Below, piece by piece: positions 6,560-15,053 of a stretch of DNA of 64,000 nt. Made by a program: the position numbers and the translations under genes. Within the stretch, counting starts at the first letter, position 1, and each line of letters begins with the position of its first letter. This DNA is from Lentzea californiensis (GTDB lineage: Bacteria > Actinomycetota > Actinomycetes > Mycobacteriales > Pseudonocardiaceae): positions 434,001-498,000 of the forward strand of contig NZ_JANBBE010000004.1 in assembly GCF_024648825.1 (NCBI RefSeq), written 5' to 3'. The notes below the pieces were generated by a model. The model was given only the letters and a program-made list of their open reading frames with translations. It searched no databases and was not told the DNA's origin.

Positions 6560-9469
6560 CTACCTCGTGAATCGCAGGGTGATCACTTGGAACGGGCGCA
6601 GCACCACCTCTGCCGACGCGCCGGCCAGGGGCCGTTCGAGCAGGTCGGTCTCCTGGATCCGGGTGTGGGCGAAGGAAGTGCTGATCGAGGCGCGGGCACG
6701 GCCGCCGTGCGCCTCGTAGAGCCGGACGACGACGTCGCCCGACCGGTCGTCGGCCAGCTTCACGGCCTCGACCCTCACCGCCGGGTTGTCCGTGCGCACC
6801 AGTGGTTCTGGTGCGGCCGAACCCCGGACGGCCTGTGGCGGCAGGTTGATGCGGTACCCGGCGTCGATCGCCTCCGGGATGCCGGCGCCGACCACGAGGG
6901 CGTAGCGAAAGCGGTGCTCGCCCTGGTCGGTCTCGGGGTCGGGGAACCTCGGTGCGCGCAGCAGGGACAGGCGCACGGTCGTGGTGGTTCCGCCGTCGTC
7001 ACGGGTGGTGCGGGTGACCTCGTGGCCGTAGGTCGAGTCGTTGACCACGGCGACGCCGTAGCCGGGTTCGCCGACGTGCAGGTAGCGGTGGGCGCAGATC
7101 TCGAACTTCGCCGCCTCCCACGAGGTGTTCGTGTGCACCGGCCGGTGCAGATGGCCGAACTGGGTCTCCGCCGCGGAGACCTCGGCGCGCAGGTCGAGCG
7201 GGAACGCGATCTTGAGCAGCTTCTCCCGTTCCTGCCAGTCGACCTCGGTGTCGAAGTCGACCTGCTTGGCGCCCTCGCGCAGCCGGATGGTCTGGGTGAG
7301 CACCGACTGGCCGAACCTCGCCCGCACGATGACGCCATCTTGCGCGTCGACGCGCTCGGACGGGATCAGGTCGGCCTTCCAGTTGCGGTAGAACGGGTCG
7401 ATGTCCCAGGCGTCCCACTGGTTCGGGTTGTCCCGGTGCAGCTGCGGCATGCCCGCGAACCCGTGCGGTGGCAGGACTTCGCGGTCCTCCTCCAGGTCGA
7501 GGACCGAGAGCACGATGCCGTCGGCGTCGATCGTGACGCGCAGCCGGCCGTTGTCGAGCACGCCGTTCTCAGGCGCGACGAACGGGCGAGGGGTGTCACC
7601 GCCGAGCACGTCGAACGTCAGTTCCTCGTCACCGTCACCCTTCAGCGCGTCTATGGCTTGTGTCGTCAGCGTCTTCAGTTCGGACGCCACGCGGGCGTAG
7701 GTGGCCTCGGCCTCGCGGTGCACCCAGGCGATCGAGCTGCCCGGCAGGATGTCGTGGAACTGGTGCAGCAGCACGGTCTTCCACAACCGGTCGAGGTCGT
7801 CGTACGGGTACTCGTGGCCGGCCAGGGCCGCCGCGGTGGACCAGTGCTCGGCCTCGCGCAGCAGGTGTTCGCTGCGGCGGTTGCCCTGTTTGGTCTTGGC
7901 CTGCGTGGTGTAGGTGGCGCGGTGCTTCTCCAGGTAGAGCTCGCCCGCCCACACCGGCGCGTCCGGGTACTCGTCCTGCGCGGCCTGGAAGAACTCGCGC
8001 GGCGGCTCGACACGAACGGTCGGTGAACCTTCGAGGTCCGCGACGCGGTGCGCGGTCTCCATCATCTCGCGGGTGGGGCCGCCACCGCCGTCGCCGTAGC
8101 CGAACGGGACCAGCGACCGCGAGGCCTTGGCGTGCTCGGCGAACTGCCTCGAAGCGCGCGCCAGTTCCTCGCCGCTCAAAGACGAGTTGTAGGTGTCGAC
8201 GGGCGGGAAGTGCGTGAAGATCCGCGTGCCGTCGATGCCCTCCCACCAGAACGTGTGGTGCGGGAACTTGTTGATCTGGTTCCACGACAGCTTCTGGGTG
8301 AGGAACCAGCGCGAGCCCGACAGCTTGATCAGCTGGGGGAGCGCGGCGCTGTAGCCGAACGAGTCCGGCAGCCAGACCTCCTCGGTCTCGACGCCGAAGT
8401 TGTCCAGGAAGAAGCGCTTGCCGTGCACGAGCTGGCGGGCCATCGCCTCGCCGCCGGGCATGTTGGTGTCCGACTCGACCCACATGCCGCCGACCGGCAC
8501 GAACTGTCCACTGCGGACCTTCTCGTGGACGCGGTCCCAGACGTGCGGGTGGTGCTCCTTCATCCACGCGTACTGCTGGGCCTGCGAGCAGGCGAAGTAG
8601 AAGTCCGGGTACTCGTCCATCAGCTTGGTGACGTTCGAGAACGTGCGCGCGCACTTGCGGACGGTCTCCCGCAGCGGCCACAGCCAGGCGGAGTCGATGT
8701 GCGCGTGCCCGATCGCGGAGACCTTGTGCGCGGAGGCGTTGGCGGGCAACGAGAGCACGCCCGCCAGTTCCTCGCGGGCCAGCTCGGCGGTCGCGGCGAC
8801 CTCGTTGAGGTCCAGCGCGTCCATCGCCCGGTCCAGCGCGTGCAGGACCTTGTGCCGGCGCGGGTCGTGGTCTGGCAGCTCCCTCATCAGCGACTGCAGC
8901 ACCTCGATGTCGAGCATCAGGTGCCACACCTGCGGCTGGAACACCGCGAGCTCGGCCTTGAGGATCTTGTACAACGGCTCGGTGCCCGCCGTCTCCCTGT
9001 CGCCCAGCGGGGTCGGCAGGAACGGGTGGAAGTCGAGGATCGTCGGGTTGCCGGCCGCCTCCAGGTAGAAGAGGACCTCACGACCGTCGACGGGCAGGTA
9101 GGTGTTGCGCGGCTCGATGCCCTTGATGGGCAGGCCTTCCGCCGTGTACGCGAGCCCCTCGGACTGGAAGCCGGGGCCGGGGTGCGTGAAACCGAGGTCG
9201 AGCACGACCTCGACCTGCCTGCCCTGCCACGACTCCGGGACGCTGCCGGTCAGCCGGAACCAGCTCGTGCTCCACGGCGCGCCCCAGGCGTCGCCGACGC
9301 CGGCCGGTTCGTAGGTGGCCCGCAGTGCCTCGGCGACCGGGACGGGCTCGTCCGGCACGGTCCAGACGGCGAGGTCCAGCGGCGCGGTCTCGCCGTAGAC
9401 GGCCGGGCGGATGCGCTCCTTCAGCGTGCGGTTGAGTCGTTCTTCCAGCAGCGCGCGTTCGTCGTGCAC
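6560..9469 (-). CDS. Alpha-mannosidase, GH38
   Basis: The 969-residue cytoplasmic enzyme hydrolyses alpha-mannosidic bonds with a zinc-dependent retaining mechanism. Family motifs are HIDSAWLW (zinc ligand Asp259), WVESDTNMPGGE, LPDSFGY with nucleophile Asp369, and the later LHQFHDILPG zinc histidine region. A central bundle and large C-terminal beta domains complete the usual length. I chose the GTG at 9469 because AAAGGGG lies 10 bases before it and the protein then begins MHDERALLEERLNRTL. An ATG at 9493 overlapping the previous stop would add eight residues but has poor ribosome-binding spacing. No signal peptide is seen, so it acts on imported oligosaccharides. Confidence 0.93.
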   Translation of the reverse strand: MHDERALLEERLNRTLKERIRPAVYGETAPLDLAVWTVPDEPVPVAEALRATYEPAGVGDAWGAPWSTSWFRLTGSVPESWQGRQVEVVLDLGFTHPGPGFQSEGLAYTAEGLPIKGIEPRNTYLPVDGREVLFYLEAAGNPTILDFHPFLPTPLGDRETAGTEPLYKILKAELAVFQPQVWHLMLDIEVLQSLMRELPDHDPRRHKVLHALDRAMDALDLNEVAATAELAREELAGVLSLPANASAHKVSAIGHAHIDSAWLWPLRETVRKCARTFSNVTKLMDEYPDFYFACSQAQQYAWMKEHHPHVWDRVHEKVRSGQFVPVGGMWVESDTNMPGGEAMARQLVHGKRFFLDNFGVETEEVWLPDSFGYSAALPQLIKLSGSRWFLTQKLSWNQINKFPHHTFWWEGIDGTRIFTHFPPVDTYNSSLSGEELARASRQFAEHAKASRSLVPFGYGDGGGGPTREMMETAHRVADLEGSPTVRVEPPREFFQAAQDEYPDAPVWAGELYLEKHRATYTTQAKTKQGNRRSEHLLREAEHWSTAAALAGHEYPYDDLDRLWKTVLLHQFHDILPGSSIAWVHREAEATYARVASELKTLTTQAIDALKGDGDEELTFDVLGGDTPRPFVAPENGVLDNGRLRVTIDADGIVLSVLDLEEDREVLPPHGFAGMPQLHRDNPNQWDAWDIDPFYRNWKADLIPSERVDAQDGVIVRARFGQSVLTQTIRLREGAKQVDFDTEVDWQEREKLLKIAFPLDLRAEVSAAETQFGHLHRPVHTNTSWEAAKFEICAHRYLHVGEPGYGVAVVNDSTYGHEVTRTTRDDGGTTTTVRLSLLRAPRFPDPETDQGEHRFRYALVVGAGIPEAIDAGYRINLPPQAVRGSAAPEPLVRTDNPAVRVEAVKLADDRSGDVVVRLYEAHGGRARASISTSFAHTRIQETDLLERPLAGASAEVVLRPFQVITLRFTR

Positions 9470-9489
9470 AGTATTCAATCCCCTTTGGT

Positions 9490-10608
9490 TCATCCCCGTG
9501 CAATCGAGGCCCGCACGCCGTCCCGCGCGAGGCTCATCCACTCTTCGAAGAAAGCACCGCCCGGTCCCCAGGAGGGCCGGTCGCCGTGCAGCTTGATCGG
9601 CGTGCGCTCGACCGGTTCGTACGCTGCCTCGCGCACGATCCGGGCGATCGCCTCGCCGAGCGGCTTGACCTCGCGTTCCGTCGTCAGCAACCCCAACTCG
9701 TACTCGCGTTCGGGGAAGTCCACCAGCGCACGGTCGACGTCGTGCGAGCACCACCACGTGACGCCCCACAGGTTCGAGCAGGTCAACACGTTCGCAAGCG
9801 TTTGCTCGGCGAACCGCGGTGCCTGCTCCGCGGTGATCTCCGGCTGGGCGGCGCCGACCTCCTGCAGCCACACGGGCCGTCGCGGGTCCTCGGCGTGCGC
9901 CTTCGCCAGTTCGACGAGGTACTCGGCGTGATGGACGCTCTCCGGTGACATCGACCCGTAGCGCTGCGCGGTGCCGTTGAAGACCCACGAGTGCACGGTC
10001 GTCATCGCGCCCTTGTTGGCGGCGTGTTCCGGCAGGAACGCGTGCTCGCTCTCGTACCAGACAGCGTCGTACTCGGAGTGGACGTGCGGGAAACCGGGTG
10101 CGGCCTTCTCGCACTCGTCGAGCAGCGCGTCGATCCACTCGCCGGCCTGTGCGGGTGCGCAGGGGTTCGACTCGGTGAGCAGGTTGACCTCGTTGCCCAG
10201 GGTGAACCCGAGGAAGTTCGGCTTGTCCCTCAGCGCCTCGGCGAGCGTGCGGACGTAGAACCGCTGCCCGTCGATCACGTCGGGATCGGTGAAGATGTTG
10301 CGGCGGTGCCAGGTCTGCACCCACGACGGGTAGAAGTCGAAGCTCGACAGGTGGCCCTGCAGCACGTCGACCTGCACGTCCAGGCCTGTCTCGTGGGCCG
10401 CGTCGAGCACCTGGGCGAGGTGCTCGACGGCCTGGGGCCGGACCAGGCCCCTGTTGGGCTGGAACACCGGCCACAGCGGGAAGACCCGCACGTGGTCGAG
10501 GCCCAGGCGCGCGATGGACTCGAAGTCGGCCTTGACGTCGTCGAGCGAGAAGTCGAGCCAGTGGTGGAACCAGCCGTGGGAAGGGGTGTAGTTCACGCCG
10601 AAACGCAA
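9490..10608 (-). CDS. GH5-type glycoside hydrolase (candidate beta-mannosidase)
   Basis: The 372-residue TIM-barrel enzyme has the clan GH-A acid/base and nucleophile pair: Glu140 in TLGNEVN and Glu250 in WLQEVG. Its start, FGVNYTPSHGWFHHW, and lack of a signal peptide suggest an intracellular oligosaccharide enzyme rather than a secreted cellulase. In Bifidobacterium, GH5 subfamily 18 beta-mannosidases that cut Man-beta-1,4-GlcNAc occupy equivalent positions in N-glycan loci. I infer that role here from context. It starts at a TTG four bases after the permease stop, with AAGGGA as ribosome-binding site. Confidence 0.8.
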   Translation of the reverse strand: MRFGVNYTPSHGWFHHWLDFSLDDVKADFESIARLGLDHVRVFPLWPVFQPNRGLVRPQAVEHLAQVLDAAHETGLDVQVDVLQGHLSSFDFYPSWVQTWHRRNIFTDPDVIDGQRFYVRTLAEALRDKPNFLGFTLGNEVNLLTESNPCAPAQAGEWIDALLDECEKAAPGFPHVHSEYDAVWYESEHAFLPEHAANKGAMTTVHSWVFNGTAQRYGSMSPESVHHAEYLVELAKAHAEDPRRPVWLQEVGAAQPEITAEQAPRFAEQTLANVLTCSNLWGVTWWCSHDVDRALVDFPEREYELGLLTTEREVKPLGEAIARIVREAAYEPVERTPIKLHGDRPSWGPGGAFFEEWMSLARDGVRASIARG

Positions 10609-10612
10609 TAGA

Positions 10613-11434
10613 TCATCCCTTGATCGCGCCTTCTCCCACTCCGCGGAAGAAGTGCTTCTGCAGCAACAGGAACAACAGGATCAGCGGCACGACGGCGATG
10701 ATCGTGCCCGCCGCCACCAGCCGCTGGTTCTGCACGAACGTGCCCTGGAGGTACGCCAGGCCGATGGTGAGCGTGTACTTCTCCTGGTCGCTCAGCACGA
10801 TGAGCGGCCACAGGAAGTCGTCCCAGCTGAACATGAACGAGAACAGCGCCACGACGACCAGCGTGCCCTTCACCGACGGCAGCGCGAGGCGGGTGAAGCG
10901 TTGCCACGCGTTGGCGCCGTCGATGATCGCGGCCTCCTCGACCTCGGCGGGCAGCGCCAGGAAGGCGTTGCGCAGCAACAGGACGTTGAGCGCGGCGACC
11001 GCGCCGGGCAGCACGACCCCGGTCAGGGTGTTGGTGAGCCCGAACCCGCGCATCACCAGGAACAGCGAGATCATGATCGCTTCGAACGGCACCAGGATGC
11101 TGCTGGCGAAGACCACCGCGGCGAACCTGCGGCCCCGGAACCTGAGCCGTGCCAGGGCGTAGCCGGCCATGGCCGCGCCGAGGCAGTTCGTGATCACGTT
11201 CACGCTCGCGACGCCGAGCGAGTTGAGCGCGAAGTTCCAGACCGGCACCACGTCGGCGACCGCGGCGTAGTTCCCGAACGTCGGGTCGTCCGGGATGAAG
11301 TCGGGGACGAAGACGTCCTCGCTGGGACCCTTGATGCTCGTGGCGAACTGCCACAGGAACGGCCCGATGCTGATCGCGAGGACGGCCAGCAGTCCGAGGT
11401 AGCGCAGGGCCAGGTGCAGATGGGCGCGCTTCAC
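10613..11434 (-). CDS. Carbohydrate ABC transporter permease, MalG-type
   Basis: The 273-residue inner-membrane protein has about six hydrophobic helices. A cytoplasmic EAA loop, EEAAIIDGANAWQRFTRLALP, would dock the shared ATPase. It forms a heterodimer with the adjacent MalF-type permease, whose stop codon overlaps its ATG by four bases. No ATPase gene is present, as is usual for actinobacterial CUT1 importers that share an MsiK-like ATPase encoded elsewhere. The expected cargo is an oligosaccharide, probably mannose-containing given the neighbouring hydrolases. Confidence 0.92.
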   Translation of the reverse strand: MKRAHLHLALRYLGLLAVLAISIGPFLWQFATSIKGPSEDVFVPDFIPDDPTFGNYAAVADVVPVWNFALNSLGVASVNVITNCLGAAMAGYALARLRFRGRRFAAVVFASSILVPFEAIMISLFLVMRGFGLTNTLTGVVLPGAVAALNVLLLRNAFLALPAEVEEAAIIDGANAWQRFTRLALPSVKGTLVVVALFSFMFSWDDFLWPLIVLSDQEKYTLTIGLAYLQGTFVQNQRLVAAGTIIAVVPLILLFLLLQKHFFRGVGEGAIKG

Positions 11435-12300
11435 AGCTGGTCCTCCCTGCGGTTGAGCTTGAGGGTGACCAGCAGCAGCCCCAGCAGGATCACGAACAGC
11501 ACGATGCTCAGCGCCGACGCGTACCCGACCTCACCGGTCAGGCCGCGGCCGGTCAGCTGGATGAGCATCACCAGCGTGGTGCTCGCCCCGCCCGGCCCGC
11601 CGGACCCGCCCGACAGCAGGTAGATCTCCGAGAACACGCGGAACCCGTTGACCGCGCTCAGCGCCGCGACGAGCACCATCGTTGGCCTGATGCTCGGCAC
11701 GGTGACCGACCAGAACCTCCTGACCGGTCCCGCGCCGTCGACCATCGCCGCCTCGTGCAGGTCCTTCGGCACGTTCGCGAGCGCGGCCAGGTAGATCACC
11801 ATGTAGTAGCCCAGACCGCGCCAGACCGTCACCACCATCGAGCTGACCAGCAGCAGCGTCGAGTCGGTCAGGAACCCGATCCTGCTGCCGCCCAACGCCT
11901 CCACCACGTTGTTCACCAGGCCGCGGCTGTCGAGCAGCCACGTCCAGATGAGCCCGACCACGACCGTGGACGCGATCACCGGCGTGAAGAACGCCGTCCG
12001 GAAGATCCCGATGCCCGGCACGACCTTCTGCACCAGCATCGCGATCAGCAGCGGCAACAGCACCAGCGGCGGGACGACACCCACCAGGTAGAGACCGCTG
12101 TTGCGCGCCGCCGCCCAGAACTTCGGGTCCTGGGCCATCCGCACGAAGTTGTCGACACCGGTGAACTGGCCGCCGCCCAGCGCGCTCGCGTCCGTGAACG
12201 CGAGCACGATCATGTTCAGGAACGGGAAGATGACGAACAGCAGGCAGATGGCCAGTCCTGGAGCCAGGAACAGCCACGGCGTGTACGGGCGATGAGTCAT
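11431..12300 (-). CDS. Carbohydrate ABC transporter permease, MalF-type
   Basis: The 289-residue membrane protein begins MTHRPYTPWLFLAPGLAICL and has six likely transmembrane helices. Its EAA loop reads HEAAMVDGAGPVRRFWSVTVP. It pairs with the MalG-type subunit encoded immediately downstream (4-base ATGA overlap). The ATG start lies eight bases after the stop of the binding-protein gene. This gene order, binding protein then MalF then MalG, is typical of CUT1 sugar importers. Confidence 0.92.
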   Translation of the reverse strand: MTHRPYTPWLFLAPGLAICLLFVIFPFLNMIVLAFTDASALGGGQFTGVDNFVRMAQDPKFWAAARNSGLYLVGVVPPLVLLPLLIAMLVQKVVPGIGIFRTAFFTPVIASTVVVGLIWTWLLDSRGLVNNVVEALGGSRIGFLTDSTLLLVSSMVVTVWRGLGYYMVIYLAALANVPKDLHEAAMVDGAGPVRRFWSVTVPSIRPTMVLVAALSAVNGFRVFSEIYLLSGGSGGPGGASTTLVMLIQLTGRGLTGEVGYASALSIVLFVILLGLLLVTLKLNRREDQL

Positions 12301-12308
12301 GTTCGGGC

Positions 12309-13562
12309 CTACTTGAGGAGCCGGTTGCACTCGGCGACGGCGTCGTCCAGCGCCTGTTTCGGCGACTTCTTGCCGAGCATGGCGTCGGCCAGCTGCTGCA
12401 GGAGGGCTTCCCGCATCTGGTCGCTGAACTGCACGGGCGTGTAGTTCACCGCGGTCTTGAGCTGCTTGGCCGCCGCCACCCGCACGCGCGCCTCGTCGGT
12501 GCCGTCCTCCGTGGTGAAGTACGGGTCGTCCCCGCCCTTGGAGGTGCTCGGGAAGATCGAGGCGAGCTTGGCGAACTTCACCTGGTTCTCGGCGTTGGTG
12601 ACGAACCTGCCGAACGCCAGCGCCGTCGCCTGGTTCTTGCTGCTCTTCGGCACGCTCACGCCGTGCAGGAACATGTTGGCGCTGCCCGTGTTGGTGATGG
12701 GCGTGGTGATGCCGATGTTCGCGTAGAGACTGGGCGCGTCGGTCTTGAACTTCCCGAGGTCGTACGCGCTGCCGGAGTTGAGCGCCGTCTGCTGTGCCAT
12801 GAACTTCGCGCCGGCACCGGTGTAGTTCTGCGTGAGCGCCTCGGGAATCAGCGCGCCCGCGTCGTACATGCGCTTGTAGCTCTCGGCGAACTCGACGCCC
12901 TTGGGCGCGTTGAACGTGAACTTGTCGTTCTCGAACAGCTTCACGCCGTAGAGCCCGAAGTCGGCGATGCTCGGGGTCTGGCCGAGGATCGCGATCTTCT
13001 TCTCGGCGAGCTTCAGGGCTTGGGTTTCCAGCTCCCTGAAGTTCGTCGGCGGCTTGTCCGGATCGAGGCCCGCCTGCCTGAACAGCGCCTTGTTGTAGAA
13101 GATCGGGCCGGTGTTGAGGTACCAGGGGAAGCCGTAGCAGCCGCCCTTGCCGGGGATCTCGAACGCCTGCCAGGCATTGCCGAGGTACTCGGGCTTGGCG
13201 TCCTCGAGCGACTCGTCGAGGTTGACCAGCTGGCCCGCCTTCGCGAGCGGGAAGCTCAGGTCCGGTGGCACGTTGATCACGTCGGGGAGGCTCCCCGCGC
13301 TCGCGTCCGCCATGACCTTGGCCAGGTACCCGTCCGCGGGCTGGTCGACCCACTTCACCGTGGTGCCCTGGTGCTGCTTCTGGAAAGCTTCCACGACACC
13401 GTTGACGTAGTCGGTGTACTTGGGCTTGAGCGACCAGGTCTGGAAGGTGATCTCTCCCGTGACCTGGCCGGTTCCGCCTGTGGACGTGCTGGACGTGCCG
13501 GACAGTCCGCATCCTGCGACGGGCACCGCCGCCAGGCCCGCGAGGAACGTGCGCCTCTTCAT
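12309..13562 (-). CDS. Extracellular sugar-binding lipoprotein of ABC importer
   Basis: The 417-residue family-1 solute-binding protein starts MKRRTFLAGLAAVPVAGC. This combines a twin-arginine-like motif with a lipobox, Cys18 being lipidated. The mature protein opens with a Ser/Thr/Gly linker and ITFQTWSLKPKYTDYVNGVV, typical of oligosaccharide binders. The ATG at 13562 has a GGAG ribosome-binding site; an alternative start five codons upstream lacks one. It is the first gene of the glycan operon. The sequence 5' of it is occupied by a TnpB element, so its natural promoter and operator have probably been displaced. Confidence 0.9.
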   Translation of the reverse strand: MKRRTFLAGLAAVPVAGCGLSGTSSTSTGGTGQVTGEITFQTWSLKPKYTDYVNGVVEAFQKQHQGTTVKWVDQPADGYLAKVMADASAGSLPDVINVPPDLSFPLAKAGQLVNLDESLEDAKPEYLGNAWQAFEIPGKGGCYGFPWYLNTGPIFYNKALFRQAGLDPDKPPTNFRELETQALKLAEKKIAILGQTPSIADFGLYGVKLFENDKFTFNAPKGVEFAESYKRMYDAGALIPEALTQNYTGAGAKFMAQQTALNSGSAYDLGKFKTDAPSLYANIGITTPITNTGSANMFLHGVSVPKSSKNQATALAFGRFVTNAENQVKFAKLASIFPSTSKGGDDPYFTTEDGTDEARVRVAAAKQLKTAVNYTPVQFSDQMREALLQQLADAMLGKKSPKQALDDAVAECNRLLK

Positions 13563-13693
13563 TGAAGCTCCAATCAACGGGTGGTCCTGCTGTCGGGCAG
13601 GGAAAAGGGACCCCGCGCGTCCGTGCCAGTCCAGGCACTGGGGTGTGCACCCGCGGAGTCAGCGGCAGATGATCTCTTGCCAGAATGTGAACT

Positions 13694-14875
13694 ATGAGCA
13701 AGACGCTGGCGAAGCGGGCGTTCAAGTACCGCTTCTACCCGACCTGTGCGCAGGCAGCGGAGCTGTTGCGCACGTTCGGCTGCGTGCGTCTTGTCTACAA
13801 CAAGGCGTTGGCCGCCCGGGCTGAGGCATGGGATCGCGGGCAGCGGCGTGTTACCTATGGCCAGACATCGGCCATGTTGACCGAGTGGAAGCGGAGCGAG
13901 GAGTTGGCGTTCCTCGGCGAGGTGTCCAGCGTTCCACTGCAACAGACGCTGCGGCACCAGCAAGGCGCTTTCGGAAACTTCTTCGCAGGGCGTGCCCGTC
14001 ATCCGCGTTTCAAGTCGCGCAAGAAGTCTCGCGCGTCGGCGGAGTACACGCGGTCGGCGTTCCGCTGGCGCGACGGCGGGCTCGTGCTGGCGAAGATGGA
14101 CGAACCGCTGGCGATCGTGTGGTCCCGGCCCTTGCCCGAGGAAGCGGAGCCCTCGACCGTCACCGTCAGCAGGGACTCCGCTGGACGGTGGTTCGTGTCT
14201 CTCCTGGTGGAGAGCAGTGTGGATCACTACCCGCCATCCGCAACCGCGGTGGGCGTGGACGTGGGTGTGACGTCGCTGGTGACGCTGTCGACAGGGGAGC
14301 GGATCGCCAACCCGCGACATCAGCAAAAGGATCAAGAACGGCTGGTCAGGGCGCAGCGCGCGCTCGCCCGCAAGCAGAAAGGATCGGTCAACCGGGAGAA
14401 GGCTCGTCGCAAGGTCGCGCGCTTGTGTGCTCGCACCGCCGATCGGAGGCGGGACTTCCTGCACAAGCTGAGCACTCGGCTCGTTCGTGAGAACCAAACG
14501 ATCGTGATCGAGGACCTCAACGTTTCCGGAATGCTCCGCAGCGGCCGTCTGACGCGCCTCATCTCCGACGCCTCGTGGTCGCAGCTGCGATCCATGGTGG
14601 AGTACAAGGCGGTCTGGCGCGGCCGTGAAGTGATCGCGATCGACCGGTGGTTCCCGTCGAGCAAGACCTGCTCGGTCTGTGGCGTGCGAGTCGATGCCCT
14701 GCCGTTGAGCGTGCGGGAATGGACATGCCGCTGTGGCGCTGTCCACGACAGGGACGTGAACGCCGCGAAGAACGTTCTGGCCGCCGGGCTGGCGGTCACA
14801 GCCTGTGGAGATGGTGTCAGACCGACCCGGCATTCGCTGGCGAGGCAACCGTCGCAACCTCCTTTTCGAGGGTGA
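13694..14875 (+). CDS. tnpB: RNA-guided endonuclease TnpB (IS605 OrfB)
   Basis: The 393-residue protein has an N-terminal basic region (KYRFYPTCAQAAELL and VRLVYNKALAARAEAW) and a split RuvC nuclease. The catalytic acids appear intact: Asp189 in GVDVGV, Glu273 in IEDLNV and an Asp at 352 or 354 in HDRDVNAAKN. A zinc ribbon lies between (CSVCGV and CRCG). TnpB proteins cut DNA next to a short adjacent motif, guided by an RNA transcribed from the element's right end. The length and intact residues argue for an active nuclease rather than a nuclease-dead derivative. No tnpA is nearby. The ATG lacks a good ribosome-binding site. Confidence 0.92.
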   Translation: MSKTLAKRAFKYRFYPTCAQAAELLRTFGCVRLVYNKALAARAEAWDRGQRRVTYGQTSAMLTEWKRSEELAFLGEVSSVPLQQTLRHQQGAFGNFFAGRARHPRFKSRKKSRASAEYTRSAFRWRDGGLVLAKMDEPLAIVWSRPLPEEAEPSTVTVSRDSAGRWFVSLLVESSVDHYPPSATAVGVDVGVTSLVTLSTGERIANPRHQQKDQERLVRAQRALARKQKGSVNREKARRKVARLCARTADRRRDFLHKLSTRLVRENQTIVIEDLNVSGMLRSGRLTRLISDASWSQLRSMVEYKAVWRGREVIAIDRWFPSSKTCSVCGVRVDALPLSVREWTCRCGAVHDRDVNAAKNVLAAGLAVTACGDGVRPTRHSLARQPSQPPFRG

Positions 14876-14945
14876 GGAAGCAGGAACCAACGGGCGCGAG
14901 CCCGACAGGACTCCTCAGCCTTCCGCTGAGGAGGAAGCCAATGAC
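14800..14945 (+). ncRNA. Candidate TnpB guide RNA (omega/reRNA) at the element's right end
   Basis: In studied IS605-type elements, the guide RNA scaffold overlaps the end of tnpB and runs to the right end, and the flanking host DNA supplies the guide. Here the region after the tnpB stop contains two small stems (GGGCGCGAGCCC near 14892-14903 and the hairpin 14911-14933) and ends with GAAGCCAATGACA. The guide would then begin near 14946, within the lacI upstream region. Start and end are approximate, and the call rests on position and hairpins only. Confidence 0.4.
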
Positions 14946-14973
14946 ACCCACCTCCTTGGTCGCGGACCCTAGC

Positions 14974-14985
14974 TAAACCGGTTTA
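14974..14985. promoter_or_regulatory. LacI-family operator upstream of lacI-type gene
   Basis: TAAACCGGTTTA is a perfect 12-bp palindrome with the central CG typical of LacI/GalR operators. It is embedded in CTAGC...GCTAG (14970-14996) and lies 69 bases before the LacI-family start. It probably served both the regulator gene and the divergent sugar operon before the TnpB element inserted between them. Confidence 0.65.
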
Positions 14986-15053
14986 TCTCCGGCTAGTCTC
15001 CGACCGTCTTGTTGTCTTGTTCCGGACAGGGTGCGGCGCTTGAAGGGCAGTGG

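Larger units (their letters stand above)
13620..14945 (+). mobile_element. TnpB-only IS605/OrfB-type element (boundaries approximate)
   Basis: The element carries tnpB but no Y1 transposase gene (tnpA), so it would need a helper in trans to move. A small stem lies on the left (GTGCC 13623-13627 with GGCAC 13634-13638). On the right is an 8-bp hairpin (CTCCTCAG 14911-14918 with CTGAGGAG 14926-14933), followed by GAAGCCAATGACA. Such terminal hairpins are typical of this group, which makes no target duplication, so the exact ends cannot be fixed from one copy. It separates the sugar importer operon from the LacI operator and gene. Confidence 0.65.

Noticed and set aside
2597..8026. A very long open frame on the plus strand (about 1800 codons) opposite the PKD and GH18/GH38 genes.
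   Set aside because: It is antisense to several genes with clear domains, has an Arg/Val/Gly-skewed composition typical of the shadow of high-GC third positions, and shows no motif or coherent start.
9794..9805. A third GCAA-N4-TTGC palindrome, inside the GH5 coding region.
   Set aside because: It is far from any promoter, and about one such word is expected by chance in a window of this size.
6560..10474. A continuous minus-strand frame that would fuse the GH38 enzyme to a 300-residue N-terminal extension.
   Set aside because: The extension overlaps the GH5 gene in another frame and has shadow-like composition. The GH38 start with AAAGGGG at 9469 gives a complete family-length enzyme.
11431..13725. 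A minus-strand frame fusing the MalF-type permease to upstream sequence.
   Set aside because: The upstream part is the out-of-frame shadow of the binding-protein gene; the ATG at 12300 gives a normal permease.
13694..14875. Possibility that TnpB is a nuclease-dead, domesticated regulator.
   Set aside because: Asp189, Glu273 and the HDRDVN aspartates are all present and the length is complete.
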